A stretch of DNA of 64,000 bases from Cognataquiflexum aquatile. GTDB taxonomy: Bacteria; Bacteroidota; Bacteroidia; Cytophagales; Cyclobacteriaceae. The notes beneath the pieces are model-generated. The model made no database searches. It was given only the letters and a program-made list of their open reading frames with translations, and was not told where the DNA came from. Location of the stretch: assembly GCF_003316845.1 (NCBI RefSeq), contig NZ_QMIK01000004.1, positions 1 through 64,000 of the forward strand, given 5' to 3'. The stretch's first letter is position 1; every line of letters starts with the position of its first letter. Both the position numbers and the translations under genes were made by a program. This document shows positions 17,183 through 25,378 of this stretch, one piece after another.

Positions 17183-18763
17183 ATGAAAAGTATATATAAA
17201 ATAACTGGACTCCTTCTCGCTTTCACTTTGACTTTCAGTTCTTGTGATGAGCAGGCCTTGTTGGATCTGAACAACGATCCAAATGCAGTTACAGATATGG
17301 ATATGGCGTTCTTGTTCTCTCTTGCTACCTTAAGGATAGGCGGGGAATATGAAAACACAAGAGCTAACATGCTGTATTCTGCCACCATGATCCAACATTC
17401 CTCCTCGTTGGCGGGATATTTCAGCGGTGATAAGTATTTCTATAATGCACAATATAGCGGTGCTTACATGGAAAGACATTATACCGATGTAATCAAGCTT
17501 TATTCGCATGTGATAGATCAAACCAAAGACAGTCCTGAAGATGCCAATTTGAATGCGGCAGCAACTGTTTTGAGGATTTATGACCTTCACAGAATGACTG
17601 ATATCTATGGTGATATCCCTTATTTCCAAGCCGGAAGAGGATTGGAGAGTGAAACCAACTGGTTTCCTGCCTATGATAACCAGAAAGATATCTACTATGA
17701 CATGGTAGATCAGCTTAAAGCAGCAAGGGATAAGTTTTCGGCAACTGCCAAACCACTTGGCGTACAAGACTTTATCTATGCAGGAAATCTTGATAAATGG
17801 AAGAGATTTACCAACGCTCTTTTGATGAGGATTGCTATGAGAATGTCCAATAAGGATGCTGCCAAAGCCCGTGAGGTATTCATCGAAGCTAGTAACAGTG
17901 GAACTTTTGGTTCAATTACTGACAATGCCTACATTAAATACACTACAGGCCCGATCGGTAATAACAGAAACGGTTTGAATGATGGTTATTGGAATACTTA
18001 TAAATATTCTCAGGACTGTAAAATCAGTAAGACCTTCATTGATTGGATGAAAGCCAATAATGACCCTAGATTGATGATTGTTTCCGGTGGACTTGGCGAT
18101 CCAACTGCTGCTTCCAGCACTTGGAATGTTGATCCGCCAGCACAGCGTGGTATGCCAAACGGATACAATACACAGACTTTGAGAACTATCCTTACTCCTT
18201 CAGAATTAGCAGAATTTGAGGCATTACAGCCAAGAGGAAACAGAATGTTCTCTATGCTTAACCTTAAGTATCTTGATTGGGAAGATCCGTATTTGTTGAT
18301 AACCTATTCTGAGACTGAATTGATGAGGGCTGAAGCAGCTGTAAAAGGTTGGATCACTTCTGATGCCAATACACACTTCAGAAACGGCGTTTCAGCTGCA
18401 ATCACCTCATGGGTTGACTTTGATCCTACTTTTGCCAGAACAACTGCCCAAATCAATGCTTACATTGACGGAAGAGGTTTTGCAGCAGCTTCCAATACTG
18501 ATAAATTAAGACTTATCGGAGAAGAATTTTGGGCTGCAACATGGTTAAATGATATCGAATCATGGTCCAACTGGAGAAGAACAGGTTATCCTGTATTGGC
18601 TCCAACTCAGGATCCAAACAGGTTTGAAGCCAATGAAATCCCAAGAAGATTACGTTATTGGGAAGCTGAAATCGGTGGAAACCCTGCAAATTATGAAGCT
18701 GCCCGTGTTAGAATGGGTGGTGATAACCTGATGACCAAAATGTGGTGGGATGGTGGAAATTGA
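17183..18763 (+). CDS. SusD/RagB family substrate-binding lipoprotein
   Basis: About 526 residues. The ATG at 17183 gives a clean lipoprotein signal (MKSIYKITGLLLAFTLTFSSC, read through to the Cys); an ATG nine codons earlier would add a non-signal-like stretch. The sequence matches the SusD-like_2 type: DLNNDPNAV near the mature start, then helical TPR-like repeats (DLHRMTDIYGDIPYFQA) and the C-terminal EFWAATWLNDIESWSNWRRTGYPVL pattern. It sits on the outer membrane as a lid on the SusC barrel and captures glycans. A terminator follows at 18787. Confidence 0.95.
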   Translation: MKSIYKITGLLLAFTLTFSSCDEQALLDLNNDPNAVTDMDMAFLFSLATLRIGGEYENTRANMLYSATMIQHSSSLAGYFSGDKYFYNAQYSGAYMERHYTDVIKLYSHVIDQTKDSPEDANLNAAATVLRIYDLHRMTDIYGDIPYFQAGRGLESETNWFPAYDNQKDIYYDMVDQLKAARDKFSATAKPLGVQDFIYAGNLDKWKRFTNALLMRIAMRMSNKDAAKAREVFIEASNSGTFGSITDNAYIKYTTGPIGNNRNGLNDGYWNTYKYSQDCKISKTFIDWMKANNDPRLMIVSGGLGDPTAASSTWNVDPPAQRGMPNGYNTQTLRTILTPSELAEFEALQPRGNRMFSMLNLKYLDWEDPYLLITYSETELMRAEAAVKGWITSDANTHFRNGVSAAITSWVDFDPTFARTTAQINAYIDGRGFAAASNTDKLRLIGEEFWAATWLNDIESWSNWRRTGYPVLAPTQDPNRFEANEIPRRLRYWEAEIGGNPANYEAARVRMGGDNLMTKMWWDGGN

Positions 18764-18786
18764 TTTCCATAGGAATTTAAATAAAG

Positions 18787-18812
18787 AAAAGGTGCTTTCG
18801 GGCACCTTTTTT
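18787..18812 (+). terminator. terminator after susD
   Basis: AAAAGGTGC-TTTCG-GGCACCTTTTTT, a strong stem with T-tract 25 bp after the susD stop. It may attenuate rather than block expression of the downstream GH18 gene. Confidence 0.85.
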
Positions 18813-18836
18813 CATTCAATCTAAATGAGATAAAAA

Positions 18837-19961
18837 ATGAGAAGAATAATTTTTGCTTTTGCTGTTTTGGCTTTCCTATCCTGTGAATCAAAAGTCGCAA
18901 ACATTGTTTCCAAAGATTCCGATTATAAGATCATTGGGTACATTGCAGGATGGAAAGGTGTGGATACCACGAAAATCGATGCTACAAAACTCACCCATAT
19001 CAATTACGCCTTTGCAAATGTAATTGATGGTAAAGTCATCGAAGGAGAGGGAAGAGAACAGGCTGACAAAGAAAACCTGGCCAAATTGAATTCTCTCAAA
19101 AAGTCAAATCCCAAATTGAAAATTATGATTTCTATCGGTGGATGGACTTGGTCCAAAGGATTTTCGGATGCGGTCTTGACGGAAGATTCCCGAAAAATAT
19201 TCACGGCTTCAGCGGTGGATTATCTGATCAGACATGACCTGGATGGATTGGATTTCGATTGGGAATATCCCGCGTATCCTGGTGATGACAACATTTATCG
19301 TGCAGAAGACAAAGAGAATTTTATATTGATGCTCAAATCTGTTAGGGAGGCTTTGGACAGCCTTGGTGCCTTGGACAATACCCATTATTTGAGCACCATT
19401 GCCTCTGCGGGTTTTAAGGAATACCTGGATGTGAATGACCTCGGTGAAGCGCAAAAATACCTTGACTTTATCAACATCATGTCCTATGATTTTATCGTCC
19501 AATCTTGGAGAGATACCACAGGTCACCATGCCAATCTGCATACCAATGACCCAATCGGAAGGTCAGTTGAAAAAGCTGTCAACGACCATGTGGCCGCTGG
19601 AGTACCTATAGAAAAACTGGTGATGGGAATTCCTTTTTATGGGCGAAGTTGGACCGATGTCAATCCGGCTAATAATGGTCTTTTCCAATTTGGAAAGGGA
19701 TCAAAAGGATATCCTTATAGTGCCCTTTTTGAAATGATGAAAGATTCTTCTTTTGTCCGTCATTGGGATGAAAACTCAAAGGCTTCATACTTGTGGAATG
19801 AAAAGGAAAAAATATTTGTGACTTTTGAAGATCCTGAGTCTATTTTTCAGAAAGCCGAATTTATCAAAAAACACAAAATGGGAGGGGCAATGTTTTGGGA
19901 ATACAATGAGGATACCGATGACCATATTTTATTGAATGCCTTGTTTGAAAGCTTGAAGTAG
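18837..19961 (+). CDS. GH18 chitinase-like lipoprotein
   Basis: 374 residues. The lipoprotein signal MRRIIFAFAVLAFLSC has Cys16 as the lipidation site, so the enzyme is probably surface- or periplasm-anchored. The GH18 barrel begins at KIIGYIAGWKG. SxGG appears as ISIGGWTW, and the catalytic DxxDxDxE motif is intact in DGLDFDWEYP, with Glu143 as acid/base and Asp141 assisting the acetamido group. MSYDF and the late GAMFWEYNEDT are also standard. It should cleave beta-1,4 bonds next to GlcNAc in chitin-like or glycan substrates. It has no carbohydrate-binding module. The SusC/SusD pair upstream would import the products. Confidence 0.92.
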   Translation: MRRIIFAFAVLAFLSCESKVANIVSKDSDYKIIGYIAGWKGVDTTKIDATKLTHINYAFANVIDGKVIEGEGREQADKENLAKLNSLKKSNPKLKIMISIGGWTWSKGFSDAVLTEDSRKIFTASAVDYLIRHDLDGLDFDWEYPAYPGDDNIYRAEDKENFILMLKSVREALDSLGALDNTHYLSTIASAGFKEYLDVNDLGEAQKYLDFINIMSYDFIVQSWRDTTGHHANLHTNDPIGRSVEKAVNDHVAAGVPIEKLVMGIPFYGRSWTDVNPANNGLFQFGKGSKGYPYSALFEMMKDSSFVRHWDENSKASYLWNEKEKIFVTFEDPESIFQKAEFIKKHKMGGAMFWEYNEDTDDHILLNALFESLK

Positions 19962-20042
19962 TCTTAAATTTTGCCATAGAATGGATAAATAAACAAAATT
20001 CATCATATTGTCGTCCTATTCTAAGGTTTGGAAAGGAAGGAA

Positions 20043-21071
20043 ATGGCAAAGAAAAAGACATCCATTAAAGATATTGCTAAGTCCTTGGGAATATCAATTA
20101 CGACGGTTTCATTCATCCTCAATGGGAAAGCGAAGGAGAAAAGAATCAGTGAAGAATTGACATTGAAGGTAGAGGAGTATATCAAAGAAGTTGGGTACAA
20201 ACCAAGCCATTTGGCACAGAGTCTTCGCTTAGGGAAATCCAAAGTGATCGTCTTTATGGTGGAAGATATCTCTAACCAGTTTTTTGCTTCTATAGCGAGG
20301 AAGATTGAAGAAAAAGCCTATAAAAACGGCTATAAGATCATTTATTGCAGTACTGATAATGATCCCGAAAAGGCCAAAGCACTGATCGATACCTTTAAAG
20401 TGAGAAGTGTAGACGGATTTATCATCACGCCTACCCCGGCCCTAGAAAGCACAGTTTTAGAACTGTTGGAGGAAGAATTCGCAGTTTTGCTCTTTGACCG
20501 ATGGATACCGTCTATAGATTGCAGCTACGTGGTGGTGGAAAATGAAAAAAGTGCTTTCGAAGCTACGTCACATTTGATCCAAAATGGGTGTAAGAATATT
20601 GGATTTATCACCGTAGAATCTGATCAGATCCAGATGATTGACAGGCTTAAGGGATATAGCTATGCTATGGAGAGCAATGGTTTGAAGAAAAACGTGTTTA
20701 TGTTGCCATTCCACAACCTTTCGGAATTGGGTGCAAGCTCTAAAATCCAGCAGTACCTCCAAAAGAACAGTGAACTTGACGGTATTTTTTTTGCAACCAA
20801 TTACCTTGCTTTTGAAGGATTACAGGCGCTCAATTCCTTGAAGAAACGTATCCCCGAGGACGTGTTGCTGGTTTCGTTTGATGACCATTATTTCTTTACC
20901 CTTTTTCAGCCAAACATTTCAGCTATTGAACAGCCATTAGAATCTATTGCGGAGAAATTGATGGAGGGGATGTTGATGCTTCTTGAAGATGATGGAAGCA
21001 GCAAACCTGATTTCAAGGTAACACTGCCAAATATCCTTCATATTAGAGAATCATCAGATTACAAGAAGTAA
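20043..21071 (+). CDS. LacI family transcriptional regulator
   Basis: 342 residues. The ATG at 20043 is preferred because a strong AAGGAAGG ribosome binding site precedes it; an in-frame TTG at 20028 would lie before that site. The N-terminal HTH (TSIKDIAKSLGISITTVSFILNG) and hinge helix (KPSHLAQSLR) are followed by a periplasmic-binding-protein-like sensor domain (KVIVFMVEDISNQFFASIARKIEE... to the LLVSFDDH region). It is expected to bind a sugar and control the SusC/D-GH18 block. A candidate operator lies at 13746. It shares direction with its neighbours, between the GH18 and ROK genes. Confidence 0.92.
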   Translation: MAKKKTSIKDIAKSLGISITTVSFILNGKAKEKRISEELTLKVEEYIKEVGYKPSHLAQSLRLGKSKVIVFMVEDISNQFFASIARKIEEKAYKNGYKIIYCSTDNDPEKAKALIDTFKVRSVDGFIITPTPALESTVLELLEEEFAVLLFDRWIPSIDCSYVVVENEKSAFEATSHLIQNGCKNIGFITVESDQIQMIDRLKGYSYAMESNGLKKNVFMLPFHNLSELGASSKIQQYLQKNSELDGIFFATNYLAFEGLQALNSLKKRIPEDVLLVSFDDHYFFTLFQPNISAIEQPLESIAEKLMEGMLMLLEDDGSSKPDFKVTLPNILHIRESSDYKK

Positions 21072-21110
21072 AGCATCTTTCTTGAAGATGGAAATGTGAA
21101 AGTGTTTTCT

Positions 21111-21118
21111 TATTTTTG
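21111..21118 (+). promoter_or_regulatory. possible -7 element before the ROK gene
   Basis: TATTTTTG matches TAnnTTTG, ~90 bp before the ROK start. No good -33 partner is seen. Confidence 0.3.
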
Positions 21119-21208
21119 ATAAATCCTTTTAGCAAGATTCTTTAGCTTTTTTGGATTTGGAAAGAGGTTTCTGAAATTTCCTCTTCATCTATAATTTGAA
21201 TTCAATCT

Positions 21209-22102
21209 ATGCATAATAGATCAATTTTATCTGCCGATATCGGTGGCTCGCATATTACTGCCGCAGCTTTTGTAGAAAGGCCTGAGGGGTATGCTATGGA
21301 GTCAATCGCAACGAAAAGTATTGATTCAAGACAATCCAAAGATTTCATACTCAAACAATGGGTCTCGGTTTTTAAGGAGTTGGTTTCTGATTTCAGTCAC
21401 TGCTGCATCGTTCTTGCCATGCCTGCGCCTTTCGACTATGTCAATGGAATCTGTCAGATAGTAGACCAAGGAAAATTTATCCATCTTTTGGGGGTTGATA
21501 TAAAAAAAGAATTGAGTGAAAGATTGGGCATTTCTACTACCCAAATCCACTTTGTCAATGATGCAAAGGCTTTTTTGATGGGAGAATCAAAATTTGGGAA
21601 AGTTTCCGGTTTTGAAGATATTTTGGGACTGACTTTGGGAACAGGTCTTGGCTCTTCACGAAAAAATGGGGAACAGATTTTCGATGCTGAACTATGGTCT
21701 TCAAAATTCAAAGACAGCATTGCAGAAGATTACCTTGGTACAGGATGGTTTATCGGTTGGTGTAAAGAGAATCTCTCTCTGGAAGTAAAGGGTGTAAAAG
21801 AAATCATTGATAATCCCGAATTTCTTCAGATGGCAATGCCTGCATTCAGTACATTTTCAAAAAATCTAGCGGAATTTATTTTGATGAGAGTTGAGGAAAT
21901 CCCTATTGATGCCATTGTTTTGGGAGGAAGTATTTCCCGGGCACATGTGCTTTTTTTGGAAGAAACAATTTCTATCTTGAATCAACACCACATCCACAAA
22001 CCGGTTTTTATCAGCGATCTTGGAGACAAGAGTGCACTTTTTGGGGCAGCATCCCAGTTTTTTGGTCAAAAAGTACTATTAGGTTTGGATCAAGAATCGT
22101 AA
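21209..22102 (+). CDS. ROK family sugar kinase-like protein, lacks zinc motif
   Basis: 297 residues. The N-terminal ATP-binding motif is present (SADIGGSHITAA), as are the phosphate-2-like loop (LTLGTGLGSS) and the catalytic Asp in HFVNDAKAFLMGE. The usual ROK zinc site (HxCxCGxxGC) is absent from the expected region after residue 150; the sequence there is helical and different. Some ROK kinases lack zinc, so activity is still possible, but substrate range cannot be guessed beyond a hexose or amino sugar. It probably phosphorylates the monosaccharide released by the locus. The next gene starts 31 bp downstream. Confidence 0.8.
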   Translation: MHNRSILSADIGGSHITAAAFVERPEGYAMESIATKSIDSRQSKDFILKQWVSVFKELVSDFSHCCIVLAMPAPFDYVNGICQIVDQGKFIHLLGVDIKKELSERLGISTTQIHFVNDAKAFLMGESKFGKVSGFEDILGLTLGTGLGSSRKNGEQIFDAELWSSKFKDSIAEDYLGTGWFIGWCKENLSLEVKGVKEIIDNPEFLQMAMPAFSTFSKNLAEFILMRVEEIPIDAIVLGGSISRAHVLFLEETISILNQHHIHKPVFISDLGDKSALFGAASQFFGQKVLLGLDQES

Positions 22103-22133
22103 CTTGATCCTTTACTTTATTTTCTATAAACCA

Positions 22134-23996
22134 ATGAAGCGATTTTCATCGATTACTCTCTTTTTGTCAATTCTTTTCAGCTCGTTTACAGGATTTAGTC
22201 AGGAAGAACCACAACTCATCATCATCGGAGGAGGTGCAAGTGGCACATCTGCAGGGATCCAAGCCGCGAGAATGGGTGTCCGCACGGTTATTTTGGAAGA
22301 AACCCCTTGGCTTGGTGGAATGATTACCGCTGCCGGTGTCTCTGCCATTGATGGTAACCACAATTTACCGTCGGGGATTTGGGGAGAATTCAGAGAAAAG
22401 CTATATGCACATTATGGTGGTCCGGATGCAGTCGGTACGGGTTGGGTCAGCAACACCCTTTTTGAGCCATCGGTAGGCAACAGGATTTTTCAGGAATGGG
22501 TCAAAGAAGAGCAGAACCTCCGTGTACTATTTGGAGTCAGCTGGCAAAAGGCTGTTTTTGAAGACGGTTTTTGGACAGTTCAGTACCTCGAAAAAGGAAA
22601 AGTTAAGACCATAAAATCCAAAATGCTCATCGATGCCACTGAGCTTGGTGATGTGATGGCTTCTCTGGGCTACAAGTACTTTGTAGGAATGGATAGTCAG
22701 GAGCGCTTTGGAGAAACATTCGCACCAAAGTCGGCCAATGACATTGTACAGGATTTGACTTATGTGGTTGTTTTGAAAGATTTTGGGAAAAACTCAGACA
22801 AAACCATTCCCAAACCGGAGGGATATGATCCTTCAATTTTTGCCTGCGCATGCAATCATGCAGATCCCATTTCATTTGACAGTCCCCAGAATGATTGTCA
22901 AAAGATGCTCAACTATGGAAAACTTCCCAATGGAAAGTACATGATCAATTGGCCCAACTGCGGCAATGACCTGTATATGAACATCATTGAAATGTCAAAG
23001 GAAGATCGAAACAAGGCGCTTGAAGAAGCCAAATTGCATTCTTTGAGGTTTATCTATTATATCCAAAACGAACTTGGGTACAAAAACCTTGGACTTGCAG
23101 AGGACGAATTTCCAACAAAAGACAAACTTCCATTTGTGCCGTACCATAGAGAGTCTAGGCGTATTGACGCGGAAGCCATGTTTTCTTTGCAGTATGTGTT
23201 GGATCCGAACGGGCAGGAGAATGCTTTTTACCGGACAGGAATCGCGGTTGGGGATTATACCATTGACCATCACCATAAGATGAATCTAAATGCACCCGAA
23301 ATGGATTTTATTAAAATCAGAGTACCTGCCTACAATATTCCATTGGGAAGTTTGATTCCCAAGGGGTCCACCAATTTAATTGTGGCGGAGAAAAGCATCG
23401 GCGTTTCTAATATCGTCAATGGTGCAAGCCGACTTCAGCCGGTTGTATTGGGGATCGGACAAGCAGCAGGAGCATTGGCAGGGACGGCTATCCTGAGCCA
23501 ACAAAATCTGCAAGAGGTTCAAGTGAGGATGGTTCAGAAAAACCTCTTGGCAAAAAATGCCTATCTGATGCCATTTCGAGATGTGCCGATAAGTCATCCC
23601 CACTTTTTGGCAGTTCAAAAAATTGGAGCGACAGGGATTTTGAAGGGGTTTGGTGTGCCCTATAAATGGGCAAATCAAACATGGTTTTATCCTGAAAGGG
23701 AAATATCTGAATTCGAATTGGTCGATGGCTTGAGGCCCTTGTATCCACAATATGCCCAATATTGGGATGCTTCCGGTGAACCCTTGAACGTTGGTAGGTT
23801 TTTAGAGATTTTGAAAGTAGTCAGACCTGAACTGAATGAAACCGATCTAAGGATGATTTGGAAAAATTTAGAGCTTAGTGGGTCACCTGATTCCGATTCA
23901 AAGCTTGACAGGCTGATTGTGGCGGTTTTGTTGGATAATATCCTTGATCCATTTTCAATTCCGGTCGATTTGAATGGGAAGATTATCAAGCCTTAA
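22134..23996 (+). CDS. exported FAD-dependent oxidoreductase with SLH-like C-terminal segment
   Basis: About 620 residues. The ATG at 22134 begins a clear signal peptide ending GFSQ; a TTG 30 bp earlier would precede it with non-signal sequence. The FAD dinucleotide fold starts right after (LIIIGGGASGTSAGIQAARMG), and the 'FAD_oxidored' family pattern continues (ETPWLGGMITAAGVSAIDG, ATELGDVMASLGY, GIGQAAGALAGTA). Residues ~480-540 (FRDVPISHPHFLAVQKIGATGI...FYPEREISEFELVDGL) resemble an S-layer-homology repeat and may anchor the protein. Relatives sit in polysaccharide loci and are sometimes labelled xanthan lyase-like; the substrate is not established. It is the last gene of the plus-strand block. 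Confidence 0.85.
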   Translation: MKRFSSITLFLSILFSSFTGFSQEEPQLIIIGGGASGTSAGIQAARMGVRTVILEETPWLGGMITAAGVSAIDGNHNLPSGIWGEFREKLYAHYGGPDAVGTGWVSNTLFEPSVGNRIFQEWVKEEQNLRVLFGVSWQKAVFEDGFWTVQYLEKGKVKTIKSKMLIDATELGDVMASLGYKYFVGMDSQERFGETFAPKSANDIVQDLTYVVVLKDFGKNSDKTIPKPEGYDPSIFACACNHADPISFDSPQNDCQKMLNYGKLPNGKYMINWPNCGNDLYMNIIEMSKEDRNKALEEAKLHSLRFIYYIQNELGYKNLGLAEDEFPTKDKLPFVPYHRESRRIDAEAMFSLQYVLDPNGQENAFYRTGIAVGDYTIDHHHKMNLNAPEMDFIKIRVPAYNIPLGSLIPKGSTNLIVAEKSIGVSNIVNGASRLQPVVLGIGQAAGALAGTAILSQQNLQEVQVRMVQKNLLAKNAYLMPFRDVPISHPHFLAVQKIGATGILKGFGVPYKWANQTWFYPEREISEFELVDGLRPLYPQYAQYWDASGEPLNVGRFLEILKVVRPELNETDLRMIWKNLELSGSPDSDSKLDRLIVAVLLDNILDPFSIPVDLNGKIIKP

Positions 23997-24007
23997 ATCA
24001 AGGTTGC

Positions 24008-25378
24008 CTAGCGTTCGGAAACCTGTTTTCCTCCAACTCTTTGCAGGATGTAATTTCCTATTTTATCACCTTGCTTGACACCTTCTTCTATGGCATCGCG
24101 GAAATGTATTCCACCATAAAGCCTTGAAATCGCAGCTTCATCTGACGCCTGGGAAAATGACTTAAAAGGCCTTTCTGGTAATCCAAAATAGACTTCTGAG
24201 GTATCTATAAAATCAAAATCATCCCCAAAATAGTGGGTAAGGATGACAGCGCTCGTTTTAGAAATAACACTGTGACCACTTGTATATTCAGGAAATGGGG
24301 GAGTTTGTAACAATGGCCGCCAAGTAGGGTTCAGGTATTTTTGGATGGCAGATTCAGGTCTGATTCTATCGGAATCGTATTTTTCTTCCCAGCAACTTAC
24401 AAAAGCGTCATGCAATCCCATTGCCACCAAGGTGTGGATATATATGGTTTCCTGCCAAGGTAACTTGGCTTTTTCTGCGGCAATTCCTGTGATTCCAATC
24501 CAATGACCTCCGGGTGAAATCTTCTTTAACCCAATGGCCATATGTCCCGAAAAACTCACTTTGAATGGATTGCAGTCCCAAAAATTGGCAATCAATTGTT
24601 GTTCTTCCGATAATGCAGAAGTAACCTGAACCACTTCATCCAATTGGTTTTTGAATGGACTTCCTTCGGTCAGGTCAAACTTTGCAGGTGGGGCAGGCTT
24701 ATAGGGCTTCAGGTCTTGTAAGAAAAATGTCTTGATTGTACGCCATTCGGGTTCCACTGCGCCCATATAGGCAGGAGGAGTGGGGTACCAATGTCCTTCG
24801 TTTTTCTTGGGAGTATATCTTGTCAGTGCACTCAGTTGCCTGTAACCATCATTTTTGGCTATTTCCAAAACCTGTGCCGACACTTTTTCCGCAAAGGTAA
24901 TGTTGGCTTCTACTTCTTTTTTAGAAATCCATTTTGACTTGGAAAATTGGTTGATTAGGGCTTTTTGCTTGGCTTCAAGTAGCTTTCCGGAGGGCATGAT
25001 TTTCTTTCCCACATCCAGCATGGCATAAATTGACACAAATTCCGGTGAAAGGTTTTTTTCTGTTTCCCCGATGAATCCGATTTTTTCATGATTGGTTTTG
25101 GTCAACAGATTTTCGTTTTCCTTTATTCCTAAAGCTTGATCCCATGCAAGATGAGCGGCTAAGGTCGAATAAGCATAGAATCTAGCGGCACCGGGTGGGG
25201 AGGCCACATCCGTAACCATCACTTCTGTAATGTAAAATAGATTTTCGATGAAAACTTTTGTAGGAGGAGATCCATTTTTTTGGGAGAAAGCAGGAATTGG
25301 ATTGCCAAGGCAAACAAATACCAGAAAGGCCAAGTGAATTAACCCCCATCGTTTATTGAAGCAATTCATGTCAATCAT
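24008..25378 (-). CDS. vanadium-dependent haloperoxidase / PAP2-fold exported protein
   Basis: 456 residues with a signal peptide (...GNPIPAFSQ). All three motifs of the vanadium chloroperoxidase/PAP2 superfamily are present: K333-x6-R340-P341 (KYDSDRIRP), the S-G-H motif (YTSGHS, acid-base His369) and SR-x5-H-x2-D (SRLYGGIHFRD) with His425 as the vanadate or phosphate nucleophile ligand. It may oxidise halides with peroxide or act as a phosphatase; sequence alone does not decide. The start overlaps the stop of the upstream FG-GAP gene by 8 bp (ATGATTGA), which suggests translational coupling. An alternative ATG lies three codons in, at 25369. The stop is 11 bp from the convergent FAD oxidoreductase gene. 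Confidence 0.88.
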   Translation of the reverse strand: MIDMNCFNKRWGLIHLAFLVFVCLGNPIPAFSQKNGSPPTKVFIENLFYITEVMVTDVASPPGAARFYAYSTLAAHLAWDQALGIKENENLLTKTNHEKIGFIGETEKNLSPEFVSIYAMLDVGKKIMPSGKLLEAKQKALINQFSKSKWISKKEVEANITFAEKVSAQVLEIAKNDGYRQLSALTRYTPKKNEGHWYPTPPAYMGAVEPEWRTIKTFFLQDLKPYKPAPPAKFDLTEGSPFKNQLDEVVQVTSALSEEQQLIANFWDCNPFKVSFSGHMAIGLKKISPGGHWIGITGIAAEKAKLPWQETIYIHTLVAMGLHDAFVSCWEEKYDSDRIRPESAIQKYLNPTWRPLLQTPPFPEYTSGHSVISKTSAVILTHYFGDDFDFIDTSEVYFGLPERPFKSFSQASDEAAISRLYGGIHFRDAIEEGVKQGDKIGNYILQRVGGKQVSER

